Shown: piece after piece, positions 33,595 through 42,819 of the stretch
How positions within the stretch are numbered: the stretch's first letter is position 1
Layout of the letters: each line of letters begins with the position of its first letter
NCBI GenBank assembly: GCA_002493005.1
Contig: DKXL01000026.1
Location: 1-47,725 of the forward strand
Direction of reading: 5' to 3'
DNA: 47,725 nucleotides
Source: Ruminococcaceae bacterium UBA7127
GTDB lineage: Bacteria; Bacillota; Clostridia; Oscillospirales; Acutalibacteraceae
The notes under the pieces: generated by a model
Databases searched by the model: none
Told to the model about the DNA's origin: nothing
The model's input: only the letters and a program-made list of their open reading frames with translations
Made by a program: the position numbers and the translations under genes

Positions 33595-33904
33595 CAATAT
33601 TTTCAAGTACGCAAAAGTGCAGTGTGCAATATATATAAAAATATTAAACAAATGTATGCAATAATATGCAAAACACAGTGAATTTGTACAATGAATTGCC
33701 ATAAAAACTGTAGTTTAGCAATATGAATAAAAACCATATCGCTTTATTATGCAATTCCACTTCTTGAATATGGTGGCATATTTTGTTATTATTAGTGTGT
33801 AAGTTGGCAAATTTTAATATTTGTCAAGTGAACTTATGAGTTTTGTACTTTGTTTGGTAATTTTAAGTCACAAAATTCGGTAATTTTATTTAGGAGTGAG
33901 AAAA
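33595..33904. other. AT-rich intergenic region upstream of first AmyE-like amylase
   Basis: 310 bases without a gene. A possible promoter is TTGTCA 33821-33826 with TGTACT 33844-33849 (17-base spacing, weak -10). No clear terminator for nfo and no operator-like palindrome other than a short tatggtggcata around 33769. Confidence 0.35.
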
Positions 33905-36643
33905 TTGAGCAAAAAAATCACAAGCGTAGTGCTTGCACTTTGCATGATGTTATCATGCGTTGTTATCGGCAGCTTTTCTTCACAGGCTGCAACAGAGAGC
34001 GGCGCAGTAGCAGCTGCTGCAACATCATCAACAGGCGCAGGCAGCCAAGAACCACAAGACACGGTACAGGGTAGTGCAGTTCTTCACTGCTTCAACTGGT
34101 CTTACAACTCAATCAAATCAAACCTTCCTGCAATCAAAGAGGCAGGTTACACAGCAGTACAGACTTCTCCTGTAACTCCTCCAAAGGATTACAGCGCAAG
34201 CTGGACTGATCAAAAAGGTCAGTGGTGGAAGCTTTATCAGCCTGTTTCAATCTCAGTTGCTGACGGCAACACATGGCTTGGCACAAAGGCAGAGCTTAAG
34301 TCAATGTGTCAGGAAGCTGAAAAGTACGGAATCAAGGTAATCGTTGATATCGTAGCTAACCATATGGCTGATGTTGATGGCAGCGGTAACCACACAGGGA
34401 ACATCAACTCAGGTGTTGAATCAGAAATCAAGAACAACTCAAGCTACTGGCATTTAAACGGTACTTGGGCAAACGACGATAATAACCGTTATAATATGAC
34501 ACAGGGCTCAATCGGTCAGCCTGACCTTAACACAGGCAACAGCTACATTCAGCAGCGTTTTAAGAATTTGCTTGTTGAGCTTGTTGGGCTTGGTGTTGAC
34601 GGTTTCCGTTTTGACGCAGCAAAGCACATTGAGCTTCCTACAGACGGTAGCTACGGCAGCCAGTTCTGGCCGACAATTATTAACGGAGCTAATTCAGCTG
34701 CAAGCGGTCCGCTCTATTTTTACGGTGAAATCCTCAACGGTGCCGGAACATCTATCAGTAACTACACAAAATATATAAATATTACTGACAACTATTCAGG
34801 TGACTGCACACTTGTAAGTGCAAACAGCAATAATGCGTCAGGACTTGCAAGTTCAAATTACAGCAAGGGTGCAGGCGCAGACAAGAGCGTATTGTGGGTT
34901 GAGTCACACGATACATATATGGGTGAGTCAGGCACAGCCGGACTTAAAAACACATCAGGCGTTTCAAGCTCTACAGTAGTAAAGGCTTGGGCGATTGTAG
35001 GCTCAAGAGCAAATTCAACAGCACTCTACTTTGCAAGACCAAATGCAAGCATGGGCGCTGCAAGTTCAGATACATCTTGGAAGTCAGATGCAGTTGCAGA
35101 GGTTAACAAGTTCAAGAACTACTTTGACGGTCAGGGCGAATACCTTTCATCAAGCGGCGACGTTGCTTACAACGAGCGTGGTACAACAGGCGTTGTAATT
35201 TCAAAGCTTAGCGGCGGCGGTTCTGTAAGTCTTACTGCTCACAAGATGCAGGACGGCACATATACCGATCAGGTATCAGGCAGCAAATTTACAGTATCAG
35301 GCGGCAAAATTTCAGGTACAGTCGGTTCAACAGGTGTAGCTGTTGTTTACAACGCAAAGCCTGCAGGTCCTTCTGCATCAGTAACTCCGGGCTCTTCTAC
35401 ATACAAGACAGACACACTTACTCTTACACTTAACTATAGCAGCAATGCAACAAGCGGTCAGTATTCAATTGACGGCGGTGCATACAAAAGCTTTACAAAC
35501 GGTCAGACAATCACAATCGGCTCAGGTGTAGCTTATGGTACAAAGACTACTGTATCTGTAAAGGCTTCTAACGGTTCAGAGACTTCAGACGCTGTATCTT
35601 ACACATACACAAAGGTTGATCCAAGTGCTGTTCAGACTGTTTACTTTGATAATTCATCATACAACTGGTCATCAGTTTATGCATACATTTATGATGAGAG
35701 CAACGGTTCTGTTGTAGAGAATGCAGCTTGGCCGGGAGAGGCAATGAAAAAGGGTGCTAATAACATTTATGAGCTTGAAGTTCCCGAAAACCTTGCAAAC
35801 GGTATGGTTATCTTTACTGAAAGTCAATCCGCAACTACTAATCGTTATCCTGCGGATGGCGCAGATGGTGTGTTGCTCGGCGGCAAAAATATGATTATGA
35901 AGGCTAACCACAGCTGGACTGAGTACACTCCTGTACAGCCAACAACACAGCCAACACAGCCGACTCAAGCAACACAGCCAACACAGCCGACTCAAGCAAC
36001 ACAGCCGACAACTCAGCCGATTGAGAGAGTTTTAATCGGTGATGTAAATCTTGACGGCAAAATTTCAATCAGCGATGTAACTGAAATTCAGATGCACGTT
36101 TCAGAGATGAAGGTGCTCACAGGCAAAATGGCTATTGCAGCAGATGTTGATGGTGACAAGACAATCAGCGTTAAGGACGCAACTTGTATTCAGTGCTATC
36201 TTGTTGAACTTTTTGAGAATGCAGGCAACTGTGGTACATACATAGGTGAGGAGCCAACAACACAGCCGACACAACCTACAACACAACCAACACAGCCTAC
36301 AACTCAACCAACTCAGCCGACTCAGCCGACTGATCCAACCGAACCTACACAGCCGGTTGGCGATACAATTAAGATTTATTTCTCCAGCACATGGAGTAGC
36401 GCTAACTGCTATTATTGGGCTGATAACAATCTTATGACAGATTGGCCCGGTGTTGCTATGACAGCAGAAAGTCAGAACGAGTACGGTGAAACAATCTATA
36501 CATTGGAAGTTCCGTCAGATGCCGGTTATTTGATTTTTAACAATGGCGGTGATCAGACCAATGATTACACATGGTCTGATAAGTCGGTATACGCATTCTA
36601 TAACAATGGTGGCAATGTAACTCCTTGGGAGGTTCAGCCATAA
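33905..36643 (+). CDS. secreted AmyE-like GH13_28 alpha-amylase: GH13 - Fn3-like - CBM26 - dockerin - CBM26
   Basis: Predicted extracellular alpha-amylase of an amylosome. Residues 1-31 are a signal peptide. The GH13 barrel and C-domain occupy about 55-485 and closely follow Bacillus AmyE (VLHCFNWSYNSIKSNL, GYTAVQTSPV, DGFRFDAAKHIELPTDGSYG). Catalytic residues are Asp237, Glu275 (YFYGEIL) and Asp336 (WVESHDTY). A Fn3/CHB_HEX_C-like domain (about 492-570), a CBM26-like module (about 577-676), a Thr-Gln-Pro linker and a type I dockerin (about 708-775; DVNLDGKISISD, DVDGDKTISVKD) follow. After a second TQP linker comes a C-terminal CBM26 (about 822-912). Dockerins are usually terminal; here it is internal. 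The start is TTG 33905, eight bases after AGGAG; the in-frame GTG 33896 overlaps that site. The next amylase shares the same start context. Confidence 0.93.
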   Translation: MSKKITSVVLALCMMLSCVVIGSFSSQAATESGAVAAAATSSTGAGSQEPQDTVQGSAVLHCFNWSYNSIKSNLPAIKEAGYTAVQTSPVTPPKDYSASWTDQKGQWWKLYQPVSISVADGNTWLGTKAELKSMCQEAEKYGIKVIVDIVANHMADVDGSGNHTGNINSGVESEIKNNSSYWHLNGTWANDDNNRYNMTQGSIGQPDLNTGNSYIQQRFKNLLVELVGLGVDGFRFDAAKHIELPTDGSYGSQFWPTIINGANSAASGPLYFYGEILNGAGTSISNYTKYINITDNYSGDCTLVSANSNNASGLASSNYSKGAGADKSVLWVESHDTYMGESGTAGLKNTSGVSSSTVVKAWAIVGSRANSTALYFARPNASMGAASSDTSWKSDAVAEVNKFKNYFDGQGEYLSSSGDVAYNERGTTGVVISKLSGGGSVSLTAHKMQDGTYTDQVSGSKFTVSGGKISGTVGSTGVAVVYNAKPAGPSASVTPGSSTYKTDTLTLTLNYSSNATSGQYSIDGGAYKSFTNGQTITIGSGVAYGTKTTVSVKASNGSETSDAVSYTYTKVDPSAVQTVYFDNSSYNWSSVYAYIYDESNGSVVENAAWPGEAMKKGANNIYELEVPENLANGMVIFTESQSATTNRYPADGADGVLLGGKNMIMKANHSWTEYTPVQPTTQPTQPTQATQPTQPTQATQPTTQPIERVLIGDVNLDGKISISDVTEIQMHVSEMKVLTGKMAIAADVDGDKTISVKDATCIQCYLVELFENAGNCGTYIGEEPTTQPTQPTTQPTQPTTQPTQPTQPTDPTEPTQPVGDTIKIYFSSTWSSANCYYWADNNLMTDWPGVAMTAESQNEYGETIYTLEVPSDAGYLIFNNGGDQTNDYTWSDKSVYAFYNNGGNVTPWEVQP

Positions 36644-36690
36644 TATTTCTTGTCGATTATATTTTGGTATAATTAAATAGAAAAACATCG

Positions 36691-36727
36691 AAACAGGAAC
36701 AGGTATGCTTGTTCCTGTTTTGCTTTA
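36691..36727 (+). terminator. terminator after first AmyE-like gene
   Basis: Stem AAACAGGAACA/TGTTCCTGTTT (36691-36701 with 36710-36720), then TGCTTTA. The remaining 36728-37055 is AT-rich and non-coding apart from the promoter below; it holds two near-copies of agacaataatt (36729 and 36859). Confidence 0.85.
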
Positions 36728-36957
36728 TAGACAATAATTTTTATTAGGAATTAGTATAATACTTATAACAGACAAAAAAGATAATTTTAGGCGATTTGTG
36801 TGTGTATTTGTCATTGCCTTTGCATGATTGCCTTGCAAGAAGGCGTTGAGGTTTAGCAGACAATAATTATTTTTGTTAAAGTTTGCTTTTTATCGGATAT
36901 AGCCATGAAAAGTGAAATTAACTAAAAAACAATTTATTTTATTAGGTAAAAAGCTAA

Positions 36958-36986
36958 TTGTAAATACTTTGTTTCTTTGCTATCAT
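36958..36986 (+). promoter_or_regulatory. promoter of second AmyE-like gene
   Basis: TTGTAA 36958-36963 and TATCAT 36981-36986, 17-base spacing, about 70 bases before the start codon. Confidence 0.6.
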
Positions 36987-37055
36987 ATACTTAGCGGACT
37001 TTGAATTGTTTTAGTAAACAGCAATTTATCGCAATATATTTTAGGAGTGAGAAAT

Positions 37056-39572
37056 TTGAACAAAAAAGTCATAAGCATAATACTTAGTGTATGTATGCTT
37101 CTGTCCTGCCTTGCTATCGGTGGATTCAGCTCGCAGGCAGCAACTGTTGGTGCCGATAATACTGCGGCGCAAGCAACACAAGATTCGGTTTCTGCTGATT
37201 ACGGTCTTGCTGATAACGTTCAGCAGGGAGTTATTCTGCATTGTTGGAACTGGTCATACAATAATATTAAAAAATACCTGCCGCAAATTGCACAGGCAGG
37301 CTACACAGCGGTGCAGACATCTCCTGTAACACAGCCCAAGGACTATTATTGGGAGGGTGTTGCATATGGTGATGTAGGTATTCCTGACGGCACCGGCGGT
37401 AACTCGGGTCAGTGGTGGAAGGTTTATCAGCCTGTTACTGAGAGCATCTGTAACAATGGTTATACATGGTTTGGTACAAAGGATGAATTCAAATCAATGT
37501 GTGACGAGGCTGAAAAGTACGGAATCAAAGTAATTGTTGATATCGTTGCAAACCATATGGGTAACATTCAGGGCTGGAAAATCGGTGATGTTGAAACAGT
37601 TATGAGTGATATTTCGCCTCAGGTCGGAAAGTTCTGGAATCCTGATATGCTTACTGATTCATCATACTGGCACATCAGCACAAGCTGGGTACATTCCAGT
37701 GACGGCCGTTTTGATGTTACACAGGGCAATATGGGTATGCCTGACCTTAATACAGGCGACAAAAAGGTTCAGAATATGATTCTAAATCTTCTTAAGGAAT
37801 GTATTGATAACGGTGCAGACGGTTTCCGTTTTGATGCTGCAAAGCATATCGAAACTCCTGCTGACGAGGCTGCATACAGAAGTGACTTTTGGGATGTAGT
37901 GCTTGACGGTGCAACAAGCTATGCAAAGAGCACCAAGAATTTTACTCCGTACTATTATGGTGAGGTTCTTAACAGAATTGACAGTACAGCTGCTGAAAAC
38001 TACTACCTTAGCAAGATGTCATTAACTGACAACTCAACAGGCGACAACATCCGCAACAGCTTTAAGTACGGACAAGCCGGCAGTGCCGCAAACTCAGGCT
38101 ACTGCGGTTATGCTCACGGACAGGGCAACAAGGTTGTTCTTTGGGCTGAATCACATGATACATATATGGGCGGCGGCTCATCATATGACTGCAACGATTC
38201 AACCATTAACAAGGCTTGGGCGGTTGTAGCATCAAGAAAAGATTCAACAGGTCTTTATTTTGCAAGACCTTTCTATTCATACGAAAGACTCATTGATGAC
38301 CAAAACGGCTATGAGGCAAGAAAAGACCCTGTAAAGCTCAAGGAAGAGCTTAGACAAACCCAGATGGGTGAGGTTGGTACTCTTACATGGATGGATCCTT
38401 GTGTTGCAGAGGTTAACCGCTTTAGAAATGCATTTATCGGCAAGAGCGAAAGCCTGGGATGCCAGAATGATACACTCTTCTACAATGTAAGAGGCAACAA
38501 CGGCGTTGTTCTTGTAAGCTCAAAGGGTCCTTGCGCAGTAAATCTTAGCCTTGGCGGCAAGATGGCAAACGGCAGCTATATTGATCAGGTAACAGGCAAT
38601 ACATTTACTGTTTCAGGCGGAACTTTGAAGGGTAACATTACAAACGAGGACGGCATTGCCGTAATCTACAACACAACTGCTGTTCCAAGAAATACAATTG
38701 AAGCTCCAAGAGAGAATTTTGCTGCTGAAAGTGCAAAAATCACAGTTGGTCTTAACAACGCAACATCAGGTACATACAGCATCAATGGTGCTGCTCCTGT
38801 GACTTTTACAGAGGATACAGCATTTACAATCGGCGAAGGCGACGCATTTGGTACAAAGTATGATATTACTCTTACTGCAACCAATGGTTCGACTACTAAC
38901 ACTTCAACATTTACTTTCACTAAAGAGAGCAAAACTGTTGATTACCCAATCGAAGAAGGCTATTCTAATCCCACAACACAACCAACACAGCCAACACAGG
39001 CAACAACACAACCGACACAGCCGACACAATCAACACAACCAACAACACCGTTGCCGGTTAACAAAATTCTTATTGGTGATGTAAACCTTGACGGTAAGAT
39101 TTCAATCAGTGACGCAACAAATATTCAGATGCATGTTGCGGATATGAAAATGCTTACGGGTGATGCACTTATAGCTGCAGATGTTGATGGTGACAAGACA
39201 ATCAGCATTAAGGATGCAACTTGTATTCAGAGCTATCTTGTTGAAATCTTTGAGAACGCAGGCGGCTGCGGTACATATATTGGAGGAGAGCCTGAAACCC
39301 AGCCTTCAACAGGCGGTTCGGATACTTCTGAATATATCTATGCCAAGGGCTACAACACAGCCTACTTCTGGAACGATTCACAGCCTGATCTTGGCGGAGC
39401 ATGGCCGGGAACAGCAATGGAAAGCGTTGGTAACAATGTTTACAGAATCAAGATTCCGGCAGGCGCAACCAATGTAATCTTTAACAACGGAAGCGACCAG
39501 AACAAGACCGGCGATCTCACAATTCCGGGCGCAGGTCAAATTTATGACAACGGCTGGAAAGCATATGCATAA
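37056..39572 (+). CDS. secreted AmyE-like GH13_28 alpha-amylase: GH13 - Fn3-like - dockerin - CBM26
   Basis: Paralogue of the preceding amylase, 838 residues. Signal peptide (1-31). GH13_28 domain with Asp260 (NGADGFRFDAAKHIE), Glu303 (PYYYGEVLNR) and Asp368 (LWAESHDTYMG). It keeps the AmyE-like stretch with the ERLIDDQNG and GEVGTLTWMDP insert that the first paralogue has lost. A Fn3-like domain (about 550-635), TQP linker, internal type I dockerin (about 673-742; DVNLDGKISISDATN, DVDGDKTISIKD) and C-terminal CBM26 (about 757-838) follow. Unlike its neighbour it has no CBM26 before the dockerin. Translation starts at TTG 37056 in the same taggagtgagaaa context as the first paralogue, pointing to tandem duplication. 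The dockerins of the pair are nearly identical and both end with a CGTYIGxEP tail. Confidence 0.93.
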   Translation: MNKKVISIILSVCMLLSCLAIGGFSSQAATVGADNTAAQATQDSVSADYGLADNVQQGVILHCWNWSYNNIKKYLPQIAQAGYTAVQTSPVTQPKDYYWEGVAYGDVGIPDGTGGNSGQWWKVYQPVTESICNNGYTWFGTKDEFKSMCDEAEKYGIKVIVDIVANHMGNIQGWKIGDVETVMSDISPQVGKFWNPDMLTDSSYWHISTSWVHSSDGRFDVTQGNMGMPDLNTGDKKVQNMILNLLKECIDNGADGFRFDAAKHIETPADEAAYRSDFWDVVLDGATSYAKSTKNFTPYYYGEVLNRIDSTAAENYYLSKMSLTDNSTGDNIRNSFKYGQAGSAANSGYCGYAHGQGNKVVLWAESHDTYMGGGSSYDCNDSTINKAWAVVASRKDSTGLYFARPFYSYERLIDDQNGYEARKDPVKLKEELRQTQMGEVGTLTWMDPCVAEVNRFRNAFIGKSESLGCQNDTLFYNVRGNNGVVLVSSKGPCAVNLSLGGKMANGSYIDQVTGNTFTVSGGTLKGNITNEDGIAVIYNTTAVPRNTIEAPRENFAAESAKITVGLNNATSGTYSINGAAPVTFTEDTAFTIGEGDAFGTKYDITLTATNGSTTNTSTFTFTKESKTVDYPIEEGYSNPTTQPTQPTQATTQPTQPTQSTQPTTPLPVNKILIGDVNLDGKISISDATNIQMHVADMKMLTGDALIAADVDGDKTISIKDATCIQSYLVEIFENAGGCGTYIGGEPETQPSTGGSDTSEYIYAKGYNTAYFWNDSQPDLGGAWPGTAMESVGNNVYRIKIPAGATNVIFNNGSDQNKTGDLTIPGAGQIYDNGWKAYA

Positions 39573-39591
39573 TCTTTGATTAACAGCTTTG

Positions 39592-39630
39592 GTGCTCTCT
39601 CAAACTGCGGTTTGGGAGAGCACTTTTTTA
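39592..39630 (+). terminator. strong terminator after second AmyE-like gene
   Basis: Fourteen-base stem (39592-39605 with 39610-39623), TGCG loop, then TTTTTT. Confidence 0.93.
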
Positions 39631-39631
39631 A

Positions 39632-39785
39632 CTTTATAGGAAAATGCGCGAAAATGGTCTGGCGGAGAAGTGTAGATACTATTAAGCTGTCTGCTCGACC
39701 AAAATTGATAATTGCGCATTGTAATTTGTAAATTGAATTTGTCTGCTCGAATTGGATGCCGCCGTCACACCGCCCTTAACGGGCA
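39632..39785. repeat. dispersed intergenic repeat, copy 5 (composite)
   Basis: Contains the tttataggaaa...gagaagtgt...ttaagctgtctgctcga text of the 32.43-kb copy, interrupted by a gaccaaaattg-type AT-rich segment like 28.41 kb, then a second ctgctcgaattg end with a ccgccgtcacaccgcc hairpin like 111-142. Confidence 0.6.
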
Positions 39786-39796
39786 ATTTACTAACA

Positions 39797-39825
39797 TTGT
39801 ATTTTAACATTTTTTGTGATATCAT
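39797..39825 (+). promoter_or_regulatory. promoter of VOC-protein gene
   Basis: TTGTAT 39797-39802 and TATCAT 39820-39825 with 17-base spacing. Confidence 0.55.
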
Positions 39826-39881
39826 ATTGTTACTTACCATAACTAAAAAAGTAGTTTTTGAAAAGGACGCTTGAGAAACAT

Positions 39882-40274
39882 ATGGCTGAAATTAGAATTG
39901 AACATATTGCAATGTATGTAAATGACCTTGAGGGAGCCAAAGAATTTTTTGAACAATATTTTGGCGCTAAATCAAATGAAAAGTATCATAATACTAAGAC
40001 TGATTTTAAATCGTATTTTCTGTCTTTTGATAAAGGCGCAAGGCTTGAGATTATGACAAAGCCGAACCTTTCTGATGGTGAAAAGTCTTTGCTTAAAACA
40101 GGATATGCGCACCTTGCCTTAAGTGTTGGAAGCAGAGAGAGAGTTGACAGGCTTACTTCTCGGCTCAAAGCTGACGGATATTGCGTAATAAACGGGCCGA
40201 GGGTAACAGGCGATGGATATTACGAAAGCTGTATATCGGGCTTTGAAAATAATCTGATTGAAATAACGGAGTAA
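39882..40274 (+). CDS. VOC-family (glyoxalase/dioxygenase-like) protein
   Basis: 130-residue protein of the vicinal oxygen chelate fold. First module: IRIEHIAMYVNDLEGAKEFFEQYFGA (metal-ligand type His5-6 region). It continues with LEIMTKPNL, GYAHLALSVGS (second His) and ends GFENNLIEITE (terminal Glu), the spacing seen in lactoylglutathione lyase-like proteins. Substrate cannot be assigned. ATG 39882 gives the family N terminus; the AAAGGAC ribosome site is 13 bases away, rather far, and a TTG eight codons upstream in frame is an alternative. Confidence 0.85.
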   Translation: MAEIRIEHIAMYVNDLEGAKEFFEQYFGAKSNEKYHNTKTDFKSYFLSFDKGARLEIMTKPNLSDGEKSLLKTGYAHLALSVGSRERVDRLTSRLKADGYCVINGPRVTGDGYYESCISGFENNLIEITE

Positions 40275-40366
40275 AATACCGTGAATTGTCATATCATTAA
40301 AATATCTGTTATTATTTGGCAAAACAATGCTTTTGACAATGATGCCGACGTGTTGATATAAGAATG

Positions 40367-40395
40367 TTGTAAAAAAATAAAATATGTGATAGAAT
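40367..40395 (+). promoter_or_regulatory. promoter of alr operon
   Basis: TTGTAA 40367-40372 and TAGAAT 40390-40395 with 17-base spacing. A second candidate, TTGACA 40333-40338 with TATAAG 40357-40362 (18 bases), lies just upstream. Confidence 0.5.
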
Positions 40396-40456
40396 ATATA
40401 AGTTAATTCAGATATGCAACTTGTGCATTAATCAAAACTACGAAGATGAGGTCAAA

Positions 40457-41575
40457 ATGAGAAGACTGACACAGCGCACCGAGGCAGTAATCAACCTCAG
40501 TTTGCTTGAAGAAAATGTTAAAAACATACGCAGCCGACTTGGAAAAGACGTAGAAATTATGGCAGTTCTCAAAGGAGATGGCTATGGACACGGCGAAAAG
40601 GGGTTGTATCCGACGCTCAAAAAATGCGGAGTAGAAAGTTACGCAGTTGCAGTATGGGAGGAGGGGGCGTCACTTCGAAATGTAGGCGCAACCGAACCAA
40701 TCCTTTTGCTTGGCGATACCTGTGACGGACAGCTTGACCGGCTTGTAACCTACAACCTTACGCCTACGATTTTTTCGCTTTCAACTGCCGAAAAGCTAAA
40801 TGATATTGCCTCACGCAGTGGTATTGTTCAGCCAATAAATATAAAAATTGACACAGGAATGAGCCGAATCGGATTTCCGTCAAATGACAGCTCTGTCCCA
40901 ATCATCAAACAGGTAAGCGAGATGAAAAACCTTGAGATAACAGGCGCTTTTACCCATTTTTCAAGGGCGGACGAGCCTGACGGCAAGAGTGCGTCAGCAC
41001 AGCTCAAGCTGTATCTTGATATGATTTCAAAGCTCGAGCAGGAAGGTATAAAAATTCCGCAAAAGCACATTGCGAATAGTCCTGCTATTTTACTCAGACC
41101 TGAAACCCAGCTTGATGCAGTAAGGGCCGGAGATATTCTCTACGGACTTTCACCGCTTGACGATAACGACGCGTGGTACAAAGAAAATTTGCGCCAAATA
41201 CTAAGTTGGTATACCTATGTTGCAATGGTCAAGGATGTGCCCGCCGGCACAGAGGTTGGATATGGCGGAACATTTGTTACCACCCGAAAAACTAAGATAG
41301 CAACAATTCCCGTTGGCTTTGCCGACGGTTACAGCCGTGATTTGTCAAATAAAGGCAAGGTTATGATAAACGGCAAAGACGCACCGATAATCGGCAGAGT
41401 ATGTATGGATCAGTTTATGGTTGATGTTACCGAGATTGAAAATGTTAAGCGAGGCGACACCGTGACCTTGCTCGATGAAACGCTGAGTGTGTTGTGGATG
41501 GCAGATTTGCTCAATACTAATGTTGATGAAATTGTTTGCAGCATCTCAAAACGTGTTCCGAGAATTTATGAATAA
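40457..41575 (+). CDS. alr: alanine racemase
   Basis: PLP enzyme interconverting L- and D-alanine for peptidoglycan and teichoic acid synthesis. PLP lysine Lys39 lies in MAVLKGDGYGHG, a variant of the usual KADAYGHG. Other marks are NIKIDTGMSRIGF, GAFTHFSRADEPDG, the second-base tyrosine Tyr269 in VGYGGTF, PVGFADGYSRDLSNKG and GRVCMDQFMVDVT. 372 residues is normal. The start is ATG 40457 after GATGAGGT; a longer frame upstream is not family-like. An ATP-grasp gene follows after 15 bases and is probably co-transcribed. A related racemase specificity such as serine cannot be excluded from sequence. Confidence 0.93.
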   Translation: MRRLTQRTEAVINLSLLEENVKNIRSRLGKDVEIMAVLKGDGYGHGEKGLYPTLKKCGVESYAVAVWEEGASLRNVGATEPILLLGDTCDGQLDRLVTYNLTPTIFSLSTAEKLNDIASRSGIVQPINIKIDTGMSRIGFPSNDSSVPIIKQVSEMKNLEITGAFTHFSRADEPDGKSASAQLKLYLDMISKLEQEGIKIPQKHIANSPAILLRPETQLDAVRAGDILYGLSPLDDNDAWYKENLRQILSWYTYVAMVKDVPAGTEVGYGGTFVTTRKTKIATIPVGFADGYSRDLSNKGKVMINGKDAPIIGRVCMDQFMVDVTEIENVKRGDTVTLLDETLSVLWMADLLNTNVDEIVCSISKRVPRIYE

Positions 41576-41590
41576 GGCAGGAGAGTTATA

Positions 41591-42610
41591 ATGGCAGACA
41601 AGGGATATATTTTTAAGGTTCTTGCACACGCAAGCTTTGGAAAGATGAAAAATGTAATAAAGGCAGTTCACAAAAAATCAGGTAAAAACAGTATCTCAAT
41701 ATTTTTTGATATGCTTTGGTGTGCAAAGCGCTATGGCGCAGGCTACTATGATTATCAGATTTTTGCATTTTATAACCTTAACAAGGAACAGCGCAAAACC
41801 TTTGTTACACGTCTTATCAGCAAAAAGTTTAACACATATATGAACGACCCTGAGTATGACCATCTGTTCAATAACAAGGACGAGTTTAATGTGCTGTTTA
41901 AGGATTATATCGGAAGAGGATTTCTTGAACTCGAAAAGGCAACCAAGGATGAAGTAAAGGACTTTGTAAGCACAAGAGAATATATCTTTTGCAAAATGAA
42001 GGATTTGGAATGCGGACATGGCTGTGAACGTCTGAAAATCAGCGATTTTGCGGATTTTGAAGCGCTGTACGATTATCTTACAGACAAAAAATTCTGTACC
42101 ATTGAGGATAATATCGTTCAGCATCCTGCACTGAGCAAGCTTTATTCAAACGCAGTAAACAGTCTTAGAATTATTACGATTATCGACGACAATAATGTGC
42201 CGCACTGCGTTTATTTGGTTCAGAAAATGGGCTGCGGCGGCAGTATTATAGATAACAACTGTCTGTTTTCACCTGTTGATCCCGAAACAGGTGTGATAAA
42301 ATATCCTGCTCATTCGGGCGACACAACAAAGGGTATTGTCTATAATGAGCATCCCGATACTAAAGTTCACATTCAGGGTTATCAGTTGCCGTTTATCAAA
42401 GAAGCTGTTGATATGTGTCTTAAGGCGGCAATGGTTGTGCCGCAGGTTCGCTATGTGGGATGGGATGTTGCGCTCACAGAGAACGGCCCTGTTATTATTG
42501 AGGGTAACAATTATTGTGCTCACGATTTTTGGCAGTTGCCGCCGCATACACCCGATAAAATCGGTATGCTTCCTACTATAACTAAACTTGTTCCAAGCTT
42601 TAAGTATTAA
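41591..42610 (+). CDS. ATP-grasp enzyme (sugar-transfer-associated ATP-grasp type)
   Basis: 339-residue protein with an ATP-grasp fold of the kind found beside polysaccharide or cell-envelope genes (ATPgrasp_ST-like). The catalytic C-terminal region shows QVRYVGWDVALTENGPVIIEGNNYCAHD, the Mg/ATP-binding end of ATP-grasp ligases. NSLRIITIIDDNNVPHCVYL and MGCGGSIIDNNC mark the central domain. Such enzymes join a carboxylate to an amine or thiol. The position directly after alr suggests, without proof, use of D-alanine or action on the envelope. GGAGAG upstream sets the start. Confidence 0.78.
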   Translation: MADKGYIFKVLAHASFGKMKNVIKAVHKKSGKNSISIFFDMLWCAKRYGAGYYDYQIFAFYNLNKEQRKTFVTRLISKKFNTYMNDPEYDHLFNNKDEFNVLFKDYIGRGFLELEKATKDEVKDFVSTREYIFCKMKDLECGHGCERLKISDFADFEALYDYLTDKKFCTIEDNIVQHPALSKLYSNAVNSLRIITIIDDNNVPHCVYLVQKMGCGGSIIDNNCLFSPVDPETGVIKYPAHSGDTTKGIVYNEHPDTKVHIQGYQLPFIKEAVDMCLKAAMVVPQVRYVGWDVALTENGPVIIEGNNYCAHDFWQLPPHTPDKIGMLPTITKLVPSFKY

Positions 42611-42678
42611 TACTAATCGCTAATTAAAAATCATATAGCTTTTAACAAGGATTAGTATAAATTGATTATTATAAGTCA

Positions 42679-42706
42679 AGCGGCTCCCGATAGGGAGCCG
42701 CTTTTG
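42679..42706 (+). terminator. terminator after alr-ATP-grasp unit
   Basis: Ten-base stem AGCGGCTCCC/GGGAGCCGCT (42679-42688 with 42693-42702), GATA loop, TTTTG. A separate inverted pair tactaatc/gattagta lies at 42611-42618 and 42650-42657. Confidence 0.9.
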
Positions 42707-42794
42707 TTGCAGAAAGCGCACACATTTTTCAATGCACTTTTCTGTATTAGTATTATATTAAAACGTCCTCAGCATTAAAGTACAAATTGCTAGG

Positions 42795-42819
42795 CAAAAA
42801 GCTGCAGTTAATTAGCAGC
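42795..42819 (-). terminator. minus-strand terminator overlapping end of Cys-rich microprotein gene
   Basis: Read on the minus strand: GCTGC (42819-42815), loop TAATTAACT holding the stop codon, GCAGC (42805-42801), then TTTTT. Confidence 0.6.
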
